A stretch of 64,000 bases of DNA, taken from assembly GCA_963766935.1 (NCBI GenBank), contig CAVYBY010000008.1:1-64000 (forward strand), read 5' to 3'. A program made the position numbers and the translations under genes. A model generated the notes under the pieces. It saw nothing but the letters and a program-made list of their open reading frames with translations, ran no database searches and was not told the origin of the DNA. Shown in pieces: positions 26,761 to 35,079 of the stretch. Within the stretch, counting starts at the first letter, position 1. Each line of letters starts with the position of its first letter. The stretch is from CAVYBY01 sp963766935 (lineage in GTDB: Bacteria > Actinomycetota > UBA4738 > HRBIN12).

Positions 26761-27542
26761 TCGTCGCCCAGCAAGAAGCGGCCGACGCGATCCACCAGCT
26801 CCGGGATCCCCTCGAACATGGCCCGCTCGGACTCGAAGACGATGAGCTCGGCGGAGGGCAGGACCGCCGCCAGCTCGCGCCCGATCTCGGCGCGGTGGAT
26901 CGCGTCGCCCTCACGGCACACGATCAGGACGGGCGCCTCGACGCGGCGGAGCAGCTCGCGGTCGGCGATGGGCACGTCGCCCAGGACCCCACGGATCGCC
27001 CGCGCGACGCCGGCCGGGTTCAGGTCTTGCCACAGCTGGAGGTCGATGTCCCGAAGCCAGGGCGCGCCCTCGTAGTCGCCGCCACGGCCGGACTTCGAGA
27101 CGATCTTCGCGATCGCCTCGTCCTTCGGCAGCTCGTCGAGCACGTCGGCGATCCAGTCGAACCGATGGTGGTCGGCGATCTGCGTGTCGAGCGCGGCCGG
27201 CAGGAGAAACATGATCCGTTCGAACCGGTCGGGCCGCGTTCCCAGCAGATTCGTGATGGCGCCCGCGCCGATCGAGGTTCCCACCGCGCGCGTCGCGTCG
27301 TACGCGGTCGCGACCGCGTCCAGGTCCCGGGCAAAGTCGGCGAACGCGTAGCCGGTCTCGGGAACGCTCGAATGCCCGTGGCCCCGAAAGCAGAACCTGA
27401 CGGCCGTGCCGGGAGCGAGCGGGGTGAGCATCGCCAGCTCGTTGCACGAGTTCGTCAGGCCGTGCGCGAACACGGTGACCGGCTCGCCCGAGCCGTCGAT
27501 CTCGACGTGCAGCGTCGCGTCTTCGGTGACGACCTCGGGCAC
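26757..27542 (-). CDS. alpha/beta hydrolase
   Basis: 261 residues. HG at VTVFAHGLTNSCNEL, elbow replaced by AVGTSIGAGAIT (Ser in GTSIGAG), late strand PVLIVCREGDAIHR with the acid Asp, but the expected C-terminal His is not obvious (LIVFESERAMFEGIPEL lies where G-H usually occurs). Possibly a catalytically altered member. GTG start is five bases after the stop of the giant membrane protein; its stop overlaps the EamA start. The following frame upstream is open but belongs to the antisense of that membrane gene. Confidence 0.8.
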   Translation of the reverse strand: MPEVVTEDATLHVEIDGSGEPVTVFAHGLTNSCNELAMLTPLAPGTAVRFCFRGHGHSSVPETGYAFADFARDLDAVATAYDATRAVGTSIGAGAITNLLGTRPDRFERIMFLLPAALDTQIADHHRFDWIADVLDELPKDEAIAKIVSKSGRGGDYEGAPWLRDIDLQLWQDLNPAGVARAIRGVLGDVPIADRELLRRVEAPVLIVCREGDAIHRAEIGRELAAVLPSAELIVFESERAMFEGIPELVDRVGRFLLGDE

Positions 27543-27547
27543 GGCCT

Positions 27548-30500
27548 TCAGCCTCGCGTGGGGGACGGATCCGCGGCGGCCGAGTCGCGGATGCGCCGCG
27601 CCCAGGACGCCACGAGCACGGACAGAAGGAGAAACGCGCCGCCCGAGATCTCCAGGATCGCACGGACGCGCCCGGCATCCCCTTCGACCCAGACCCACGA
27701 CAGCACGAGGGCCGGCAGGATGAAGCCCGCGTTGTACGCGATGTCGAAGAGCGCGAACGCCCGCCCCCGGAAGTCGTCGGGCATCGCCTCCTGCACGATC
27801 GTGTCGGCGGAGATCTTGCCGAGGAAGAACGAGAAGAAGCCGACGAACAGCATGGCGGCGAACCCGGCCGGCGAGACGAGCGCGCCGAAGACCAGCGTGC
27901 CCGCACCGAGCAGGAACATCGAAACGAGCAGCAGTCGGATCGGAGGGACGCGATCCTTCCAGCGCTCCGCGAGCACCATCCCGAGCACCCCGCCGAGCAG
28001 ACCGCCTCCACCCGAGAGGCCGAGCGCCAGCCCGCTGCCGTCGCCGCTCTGCACGAGGTTCTTCGCGTACAGGGCAAACGTGAACAGGCCGAACCCCCAG
28101 AACTGATACCGCAGCATCTGGAACGATCCCAATGCGAGCGCGGCCCGCGGCCGGGACGCAACCTCTCGCATCCCCGCGACGATCGTTCGGAGCACCCGGG
28201 CGGCCTCGACTGCGAAGGTCGTCTCGTGCTCGCCGGCCTCGACGTGGCGAAGGCGGCCGGCGATCGCCGCCGCGGCCGCCATCACGCCGGCGCCGGCAAG
28301 GACCACGAGCCAGGCCGGCAGCGCGACGGTTGCCACGAGCGCCGCGCCAAGACCGACCACCTGGAACAGCGCGCCCCCGGCCTGAGAGAGCGCGTTGCCC
28401 TGCAGCAGATCTTTTCCGGCCAGCACGTCGGGCACGGCCGCGGACTTCACGGCGAGCACGACCCGGACGACCGCCTGGGCGGCGAGAAGCCCGACCACCA
28501 GGGCGACCGTGGCGCCGGGGCGCCCCTCCGTCGTGCCGCCTCCGAGCGGGAGCAGCACGGCGACGGCGGTCACCGCAACCACGGCCGACGCGGCGACGAT
28601 GGACCAGCGGACGACGCGGCGCCGCTCGAAGCGGTCGATCAAGACGCCGATGAACGGCGAGAGGAACGTGTAGGGAACGTAGAGCGCCAGGACCACCTTC
28701 AGCAGATACCCGGCCGAAGGAACGGTTGAGACGTCGAAGCCCTGCTGGCCGCCGAACGCGATCGACTTGCCGATGGCGCCCTGCACGACCCCCTGGCCGG
28801 CCTGCACCGCGAACTGCACACCCATCAGGCTCGAGAAGTCCTTGTTGGAGAAGACCGAGAACATCCGGTCGACGTAGCCGGCGGCCTTGTCCAGCGGGCG
28901 GCGGATCGTTGCGGCGCCGAAGCGGAGCCCGGCGGCGACCGCCACCGCCACGACGACGGTCGCCCAGCCCTTGGCGGTCGTGAACGGGCCGCGCCAGACG
29001 GTGAGGACCGCGATGCCCGACAACACGGTGAGCACGACCGACAGGCCCGGGATGAGCGCGATCCTGCTGGGCGTGTCGTTCAGCTCGAACCACGGCGCCG
29101 CGATCAACCCGGGCAGCACGGCGAGCATGAAGATGCCGGCGAGCACCAGCAGTGTGTGGACCGGGTTCGCGGTGGCCGGCGGATGGTTCGAGAACTGGTC
29201 CGCCGCCTCCTGCCCGGCGGCGCGTGCGCGATCGACGGTCCCGGGCGCCGGCGTGAACAGACCCGGGCCCTGCAGCACATAGACGTCGGGACCGATCTCG
29301 ATCGCGTCCTTCGTCGCCTCGGCCAGGCGCTGCTGCTCGACGTCGCTCGTGCACGACGGCGCCTCGTTGCAGAGCCCTCCGTAGTACTGGCCGATCAAGA
29401 ACGCGACGGGATTCGCCTCATACGTCCGTTTGCGAACCTGGAGCTCCCCGAAGTGCTGCGCGGCCGCCTTCGTGTACGACGCGGACGGCCCGGTGGTCGG
29501 CCGGTTCGCGAGAAAGTCCTCGACCGTCCCGAGGAACGTGGCGCTGTACTGCTGGGTGCCGCCGGGCAAGCCGGTGCGAAAGACGTTCGAGTACGTCTTG
29601 GCCCATCCGTAGGCGGTGTTCGTCCGCTGGGACGGGATGTCGACGTCGTCGTAGTTGACGACGAGCACGTTCGGCCGCTCGCCCGCGTCGGCGACCACCT
29701 CGTGCACGGCGGCGAGCGACGTCCGGACCGCCTGGTTGGCCCATTGGTTCGTCTCGCTGCTCCACCGGTGCTGGAGGCCGTCGAGCACGACCCAGCCGAG
29801 CGAGCCGGCGACGAGCACGGCGACGAGCGCGCCGATCGGCGCGACACGCCGGCCCGGGCGAAGGAACCGTCTGATGACGACGAACGCGCCCAGCCCGACG
29901 AGCGCCATCGGCGCGGCCGTCGCGTTCATGAAGCGGTAGTACGGGACGACGGGCGAGCCGGGGTCGCCGGAGACCTGGAACTCGGATCCGGCGACGAACG
30001 TGAGCACGCCGGCCATCGGCAGCATCCACCAGATCGCCGCCGTGTCGTACAGATGCGCCGGCCGCCGCGTCCGCCGCGCCAGAAGGATCGTCGCAACGAC
30101 GGCCACGACGATGAACGGCACGATCACGACCGGCTGCATCGACCCGATCCATCCCCCGAGACGGTCCACGAAGAACCGTTTCGTGTACGGCGGGGGCAGC
30201 GCCGCCTCCTTGAGGCTCGCCGCCTGCCCCCAGATCCCGATCGGCCACATCGCAAGACCGGCGATCATCCCGAGCCCGATCGACGAGAGCATCGGGCCGT
30301 CCGACCGGAGCACCGGCGCGATCGAGAAGCGCGCCGTCAGGACGTGGAACCCGAACACCGCCAGCAGAACGACGCCGAACAACGCGCACGACGTGGGGTG
30401 GGTGAATGCCGCGGCAGTGCCGATCAAAAAGAGCGCCGATCTCGCTCCCCAGGAGGTCCTGGCCGCCTGGAGGAACGGCAGCGTCATCGATAACAGGAAC

Positions 30501-31000
30501 AGCACCGTGATGTTGTCGAGGTAGCCGACGTAGGGCGTCGTCAGGAACAGCGCGACCGCGGCGAGCATCGTGACGAGCACGATCAACGGATCACCGCGGC
30601 TTCGAAACGCTCCGGCCCCGAGCGCGAGACCCGTCAGCACCGGGATCCCGAGCATGAGGATCGTGCTGAAGCTGTACGAGTCCACCCCGGCCACGCGCTG
30701 CAGGAGCGCCCCGGCCATCGGCACCGAAACGCGGTAGCCGGCCGAGAACAGACCCTTGGGTCCCCAGTCGCCGACCACCGCGGCGGGATCGCTCTGCAGG
30801 ATGACGTCGGCGCGCCACGTGTACCAGGCGGGATCCCGGGTCGGCGCCGACCGCGACGGGTCGGCCAGGAACGGCCGGCCGAGGACGAAGAGCAGGATGA
30901 TCGCGAACCCGGCGATCACCCACCAGGAGCCGAGCCATCCGAACCCACCGGCGCCCTCGGCACCAGCAGCCGAGCGGTCGCCGGTCACGGGCGGCATCAT
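27548..31000 (-). CDS. giant membrane protein: GT-C-like N-half fused to MFS C-half
   Basis: 1150 residues in one frame. Residues 1-480 hold a signal-anchor and about 11 membrane helices with an early external loop DPAWYTWRADVILQSDP, resembling GT-C glycosyltransferases (acidic loop after TM1). An external domain of about 200 residues follows (NVLVVNYDDVDIPSQRTNTA and CNEAPSCTSDVEQQRLAEA). Two or three helices lead to a C-terminal MFS-like unit (about 745-1140; GVLIDRFERRRVVRW as motif A). No frame break is seen, so the fusion appears genuine. It may make and move a lipid-linked sugar; that is inference. First gene of the leftward operon; ATG-ATG start (31000 or 30997). Confidence 0.7.
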   Translation of the reverse strand: MMPPVTGDRSAAGAEGAGGFGWLGSWWVIAGFAIILLFVLGRPFLADPSRSAPTRDPAWYTWRADVILQSDPAAVVGDWGPKGLFSAGYRVSVPMAGALLQRVAGVDSYSFSTILMLGIPVLTGLALGAGAFRSRGDPLIVLVTMLAAVALFLTTPYVGYLDNITVLFLLSMTLPFLQAARTSWGARSALFLIGTAAAFTHPTSCALFGVVLLAVFGFHVLTARFSIAPVLRSDGPMLSSIGLGMIAGLAMWPIGIWGQAASLKEAALPPPYTKRFFVDRLGGWIGSMQPVVIVPFIVVAVVATILLARRTRRPAHLYDTAAIWWMLPMAGVLTFVAGSEFQVSGDPGSPVVPYYRFMNATAAPMALVGLGAFVVIRRFLRPGRRVAPIGALVAVLVAGSLGWVVLDGLQHRWSSETNQWANQAVRTSLAAVHEVVADAGERPNVLVVNYDDVDIPSQRTNTAYGWAKTYSNVFRTGLPGGTQQYSATFLGTVEDFLANRPTTGPSASYTKAAAQHFGELQVRKRTYEANPVAFLIGQYYGGLCNEAPSCTSDVEQQRLAEATKDAIEIGPDVYVLQGPGLFTPAPGTVDRARAAGQEAADQFSNHPPATANPVHTLLVLAGIFMLAVLPGLIAAPWFELNDTPSRIALIPGLSVVLTVLSGIAVLTVWRGPFTTAKGWATVVVAVAVAAGLRFGAATIRRPLDKAAGYVDRMFSVFSNKDFSSLMGVQFAVQAGQGVVQGAIGKSIAFGGQQGFDVSTVPSAGYLLKVVLALYVPYTFLSPFIGVLIDRFERRRVVRWSIVAASAVVAVTAVAVLLPLGGGTTEGRPGATVALVVGLLAAQAVVRVVLAVKSAAVPDVLAGKDLLQGNALSQAGGALFQVVGLGAALVATVALPAWLVVLAGAGVMAAAAAIAGRLRHVEAGEHETTFAVEAARVLRTIVAGMREVASRPRAALALGSFQMLRYQFWGFGLFTFALYAKNLVQSGDGSGLALGLSGGGGLLGGVLGMVLAERWKDRVPPIRLLLVSMFLLGAGTLVFGALVSPAGFAAMLFVGFFSFFLGKISADTIVQEAMPDDFRGRAFALFDIAYNAGFILPALVLSWVWVEGDAGRVRAILEISGGAFLLLSVLVASWARRIRDSAAADPSPTRG

Positions 31001-31016
31001 AGGGTCGGCCCGGCAC

Positions 31017-31895
31017 TCATCCCGACGCCAGCTGCAGCCGGCCGCGGCTTCGTTCGAGCAATCCTTCGGCGACGAGCGCGTCCGCGGCCTGCCGGACCCG
31101 CTCCGGCTCGTGGCCGGTCTCCGCGGCCAGCTCCGGCACGGTCGCCCCTGCCCGCCGTCGCAGAACGCGCACCACTGCGCCCCGTACCTGGCGCGCCGAC
31201 CCCTCGAATTCGGGGCTCCGCCGGCGGGGACCGCGGTCGTCGGCGCCGGCCGCACGCCACCGGCACCATCGGGCGAGTGGACAGTCCTCGCAGCGCGGCG
31301 ACGGACGGCAGAGCGCCCGGCCGAGGTTCATCACAGCCTGGTTCCACGCACCCGGGTCGTCACGGTCGAGCCATCCATCGGCCGCGGCGGCGACCGCGGC
31401 CGGCTCCGCCGAGGTCGTCCCCAGCTCGAGCCGGGCCATGACGCGGCGAACGTTGGTGTCGACGGCCGCCACGGGCAGACCGAACGCGATCGAGGCGACC
31501 GCGGCGGCCGTGTACGGACCCACGCCGGGCAGCGCCCGCAGCGCGCCGACGTCGGCGGGGAGCCGGCCGGCGACGCCGACCGCCCTCGCCGCCTCGTGCA
31601 GCGCGACCGCCCTTCGGTTGTAGCCCAAGCCATCCCACGCGCGGATCACGTCGGCTCGGGAGGCGGCGGCCAGCGCGGCGAGGTCCGGGAAGCGTTCGAC
31701 GAACGTCTCGAACGCCGGCCCGACGCGCGCGGCCTGCGTCTGCTGGAGCATGACCTCGGACACGAGCACCCGGTAGGGATCCCGTCCGGGTTGCCGCCAC
31801 GCGTAGTCCACCCGGTGCTCGCGATCCCAGGCGAGAAGCGCCGTGCGAGCGGCGGTTCGCGGGCCGGCGGCTGGGGGTCTAGGCTCCCGAGCCAT
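31017..31895 (-). CDS. mutY: A/G-specific adenine glycosylase MutY
   Basis: 292 residues; removes adenine mispaired with 8-oxoguanine. Catalytic Glu in LVSEVMLQQTQAARVG (about 42), helix-hairpin-helix LRALPGVGPYTAAAVASIAF with catalytic Asp in AAVDTNVRRVM (about 145). The iron-sulphur loop reads CRPSPRCEDCPLARWC: spacing is 5-2-5, whereas MutY/EndoIII usually has 6-2-5. The NUDIX-like C-terminal domain of MutY is absent; instead about 70 residues look like a winged helix (VPELAAETGHEPERVRQAAD). The ATG shares bases with the divergent CBS gene start. Confidence 0.88.
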   Translation of the reverse strand: MAREPRPPAAGPRTAARTALLAWDREHRVDYAWRQPGRDPYRVLVSEVMLQQTQAARVGPAFETFVERFPDLAALAAASRADVIRAWDGLGYNRRAVALHEAARAVGVAGRLPADVGALRALPGVGPYTAAAVASIAFGLPVAAVDTNVRRVMARLELGTTSAEPAAVAAAADGWLDRDDPGAWNQAVMNLGRALCRPSPRCEDCPLARWCRWRAAGADDRGPRRRSPEFEGSARQVRGAVVRVLRRRAGATVPELAAETGHEPERVRQAADALVAEGLLERSRGRLQLASG

Positions 31896-32262
31896 GACCA
31901 CGGTCGAAGCGTTGATGAGCAGCGAACTGGTGGTCGTCGGACCGACCGCAACCGTCGCCGAGGCGGCGACCGTGATGGGGACGAGGGGGGTCGGATCGGC
32001 GCTCGTCATGGAGGATGGGCGGCTGCTGGGGATTTTCACGGAGCGAGATGTCCTTCGCGCCGTCGGCTCGAGCGTGGGTGCCGAGGCGTTGCACATGCGG
32101 GAGGCGATGACCCCCGATCCCGAGACGGTCCCACCGAGCATGGACGCCGAGGAGGCGCTGGCGCTCATGCTGAAGCGTGGCTTTCGTCACCTGCCCGTCG
32201 TCCGGGACCGGCACGTGGTCGGCATCGTCTCGATCCGGGACCTGCTTCGCGACCGCGCCTAG
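31894..32262 (+). CDS. tandem CBS-domain protein
   Basis: 122 residues, a complete CBS pair (Bateman module) and nothing else: first unit VEALMSSELVVVGPTATVAEA to IFTERDVLRAV, second unit REAMTPDPETVPPSMDAEEA to VVGIVSIRDLLRDRA. Such modules bind adenosyl ligands (AMP, ATP, SAM, NADH) and regulate partners. The ATG (31894) overlaps the mutY ATG (31895, other strand) in CATG, so each promoter must lie inside the other gene. Stop shared with the convergent 62-residue gene in CTAG. Confidence 0.9.
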   Translation: MTTVEALMSSELVVVGPTATVAEAATVMGTRGVGSALVMEDGRLLGIFTERDVLRAVGSSVGAEALHMREAMTPDPETVPPSMDAEEALALMLKRGFRHLPVVRDRHVVGIVSIRDLLRDRA

Positions 32263-32447
32263 AAGCCCGGCCTGTTCTCCGGGCTCGGCATCTCCTCCAT
32301 CGTCCGCCGAAGCTCCGCGTACACCTCCTTGAACACGCCGGCGACGAGCGCGGGGGCCTTGTCACCGCTCATGGTGCCGCGAACAGCGGAGGCCGTGATC
32401 TCCACGGCCTTGTCGAAGACGTGCCAGTCGGTGTCGCGAGACATCAT
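32259..32447 (-). CDS. 62-residue helical small protein
   Basis: Short acidic-helical protein with MMSRDTDWHVFDKAVEITAS at the start and VAGVFKEVYAELRRTMEEMP before the end. No family name recognised. It is supported by a strong ribosome site (GGGAGGA four bases before ATG-ATG) and by its stop falling in the same CTAG as the stop of the CBS gene. Confidence 0.65.
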   Translation of the reverse strand: MMSRDTDWHVFDKAVEITASAVRGTMSGDKAPALVAGVFKEVYAELRRTMEEMPSPENRPGF

Positions 32448-32562
32448 TCCTCCCGGAAGCCATACGAGTAAGCGTCAGTCACCCAGGCTACCCGACCGCC
32501 GGGCCGGGAACCCCCTGCGGCGGTCTTGTCCGCGCGCGCGGCTTCGCTAGTCTCCTCAACCG

Positions 32563-33990
32563 ATGCTCTTCCCCACGACCGACTTCGCGATCTTCTTCGT
32601 CATCGTCTTCCTGGGTCACTGGCTCCTGAACCCGAGCCCCCGCCTGTGGAAGCCGTTCATGATCGCGGCGAGCTACGTCTTCTACGCCTGGTGGGACTGG
32701 CGATTCGTCTTCCTGCTGGCAGGCGTCAGCGCGGCGGCCCAGCTGGGAGCCCACGCCGTGGCGCGCCGGGAGGATCCCCGGCGCCGGCGCTGGGCCACCG
32801 GCCTCGCGGTCGCGGCGGTCCTGGCTCCCCTCGCGTGGTTCAAGTACTACGGATTCTTCTCCGTCAACCTCACGAACGCGTTCGCGTCTGCGCACATCCA
32901 CGCGTCGCTGCCGCTCACACAGGTGCTTCTGCCCGTCGGCGTCTCGTTCTTCTCGTTCATGGCCGTCGCCTACGTCGTGGATGTGGCCCGGGGCGAGCAG
33001 GAGCCGGCGGGAACGACGGACGTCTTCTTGTACCTCTCGTTCTTTCCTCATCTGGTCGCCGGGCCGATCGTGCGGCCGCACGAGCTGATCCCGCAGCTCG
33101 ACATCCGGCGCGACGCGCGCCACATCGACGTCGCCGGCGCCGGGTGGCTGATCTTCGGCGGGTTGTTCAAGAAGGTCGTGATCGCGAGCTACCTCTCGTC
33201 GGCGATCGTGGACCCGGTGTTCGGCGACCCGGCACGACACAGCGCGATCGAGGCGCTGGCCGCCGCGATCGGGTTCGCGGTCGTGATCTACACGGACTTC
33301 AGCGGGTACACCGACATCGCGATCGGGGTCGCAAAGCTGCTCGGGATCCAGTTCCCCGAGAACTTCAACCGGCCCTACACCGCACGTTCCATCGGGGAGT
33401 TCTGGCACCGGTGGCACATGACGCTCTCGCGATGGCTGCGCGACTACCTGTACATCCCGCTCGGCGGGAACCGCGGCACCGCGAGCCGAACGTCGGTCAA
33501 CCTGTTTCTGACGATGTTGCTCGGCGGGCTGTGGCACGGGGCCGCCTGGACCTTCGTCGTCTGGGGCGGGTACCACGGGGCCCTGCTCGTTGCCGAGCGC
33601 CTGCTCGCCCGCCGGCGGGAGGGCCGCCCGAACGAATTCGCGGTCGAGACGGCCCTGCGCGTCTGGTCGCAACGGGCGGGAACCTTCGCGCTCGTCTGCG
33701 TCGGCTGGGTCTTCTTCCGCGCGGACTCGGTGCACACGGCCGTGTCGCTGCTGGGGCGGCTCGTGACCGGGTGGACGACGCCGACCCAGCTCGTCAATCC
33801 GCTCGTGCTCGCCGTCATCGCCGGGTCGATCGCGCTGCAGTACGCGCCCCCGACCACCGCCGACGAGCTGAAGGACCGGCTGGCCCGGCTTCACCCGGCC
33901 GTGTTCGGCGCCGTCGCCGGCGCCGCGCTGATGCTCATCACCGCGCTCGGCCCAACCGGGGTCGCGCCCTTCATCTACTTCCGATTCTGA
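32563..33990 (+). CDS. MBOAT-family O-acyltransferase (AlgI-like)
   Basis: 475 residues, about 11 membrane segments. AlgI/DltB-type enzymes move acyl groups across the membrane to exported polymers. Signatures: PVGVSFFSFMAVAYVVD, FFPHLVAGPIVRP, FSGYTDIAIGVAKLLGI, FWHRWHMTLSRWLRDYLYIP, and catalytic His in MLLGGLWHGAAWTFVVWGG (about 324). Full length, all active-site residues present. Its TGA shares one base with the ATG of the SGNH gene, so the two work as a pair, like AlgI with an AlgX/AlgJ-type SGNH partner. Confidence 0.93.
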   Translation: MLFPTTDFAIFFVIVFLGHWLLNPSPRLWKPFMIAASYVFYAWWDWRFVFLLAGVSAAAQLGAHAVARREDPRRRRWATGLAVAAVLAPLAWFKYYGFFSVNLTNAFASAHIHASLPLTQVLLPVGVSFFSFMAVAYVVDVARGEQEPAGTTDVFLYLSFFPHLVAGPIVRPHELIPQLDIRRDARHIDVAGAGWLIFGGLFKKVVIASYLSSAIVDPVFGDPARHSAIEALAAAIGFAVVIYTDFSGYTDIAIGVAKLLGIQFPENFNRPYTARSIGEFWHRWHMTLSRWLRDYLYIPLGGNRGTASRTSVNLFLTMLLGGLWHGAAWTFVVWGGYHGALLVAERLLARRREGRPNEFAVETALRVWSQRAGTFALVCVGWVFFRADSVHTAVSLLGRLVTGWTTPTQLVNPLVLAVIAGSIALQYAPPTTADELKDRLARLHPAVFGAVAGAALMLITALGPTGVAPFIYFRF

Positions 33991-35072
33991 TGCCGAAGCC
34001 GGCCCCGAGCCCGACGCCGAACGACCGCCCGGCATTTCCGGCCGGCCGAGCGTTGGTTGCGATCCTCGTCTGCCTGCTCGTGTGGGCCCTGCTGTTCGCG
34101 CCGACGCTGCAGCACGATGCCCAGACGTCGAGACCCGGCACCCGGCGAAGCTCCGCGCTGGCGGTGCTGCGCCCGTTCGTCTGGCTCAACCGCGTCGTCG
34201 GGCTGCGCGGTCCGGCTCGGGCCGTCGACCGCGCGCTCGGTCCGGACGAGAGCGCGGGGACGGGTGACGCGGGCGACGTGCCCGAGCCCGAGCCGCTCCC
34301 CGGCGGGACACCCACCCCCACATCGAGCCCCAGCCAACGTCCCACCGAGAGTCCGGCCGCGACCGCGACCGCAACGCCGACGGTCGTGCCCGGCACCACC
34401 ACGATCCGGGTGCCGAGTCCGGGCCACCGGCTGCACATCACGATCGTGGGGGATTCCCTGGCCGCCGGTCTCGGCTTCTTCGCCGAGCGGATCTTCGACC
34501 CGAACCTCGTCAACGTGTCCAGGCAGGGGCGGATCTCCACGGGACTCGCCCGCCCCGACTACTTCGACTGGGACACGCAGATGCAAAGGATCGTCGACGC
34601 GCTGCATCCCGACCTCGTGATCGTGATGCTCGGCGAGAACGACAACCAGCCCCTGCAAAGCGTGAACGGGAAGATCCTGACGCCGATCGGAACCAGCGCC
34701 TGGCCGCCCGCGTACGAGGCGCGGGTCCGGCAGTTCGCGCAGATCGCGACGTCCGAGGGCGCGCACCTCGTCTGGGTCGGCCTCCCGATCCAGGCCGACC
34801 ACAGCCGCTGGCCGCTCGTCCAGCGGCAGAACGACGTGTACCGGCGCACGATCGAGAGCCTGCCGAACTCCGCGTACTTCGACACCTGGCAGACGTTCGC
34901 CAACCCCTCGGGCGGCTACACGGCGTTCCTGCGGCGCGACAACGGATCCGTGGTCCAGATCCGCGAGACCGACGGCCTGCACTTCACGAGCGACGGTTAC
35001 ACGATCCTGGCCCGCCGGGTGGCCCAGATGGCAACGACCCTGTTCGAACTGGCGCCGTCGACGTACACCTAG
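33990..35072 (+). CDS. membrane-anchored SGNH hydrolase (DUF459-like)
   Basis: 360 residues. N-terminal TM anchor (ALVAILVCLLVWALLFAPT, about 21-39), a Pro/Thr/Ser linker to about 140, then an SGNH domain facing outward: block I IVGDSLAAG (about 153), block III MLGENDNQ, and the Asp/His block ETDGLHFTSDGY (about 328). The MBOAT partner immediately upstream (TGATG overlap) makes it the probable O-acetyl-transferring component for an exopolysaccharide. The polymer is not identified. Confidence 0.88.
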   Translation: MPKPAPSPTPNDRPAFPAGRALVAILVCLLVWALLFAPTLQHDAQTSRPGTRRSSALAVLRPFVWLNRVVGLRGPARAVDRALGPDESAGTGDAGDVPEPEPLPGGTPTPTSSPSQRPTESPAATATATPTVVPGTTTIRVPSPGHRLHITIVGDSLAAGLGFFAERIFDPNLVNVSRQGRISTGLARPDYFDWDTQMQRIVDALHPDLVIVMLGENDNQPLQSVNGKILTPIGTSAWPPAYEARVRQFAQIATSEGAHLVWVGLPIQADHSRWPLVQRQNDVYRRTIESLPNSAYFDTWQTFANPSGGYTAFLRRDNGSVVQIRETDGLHFTSDGYTILARRVAQMATTLFELAPSTYT

Positions 35073-35079
35073 GCGCGCG

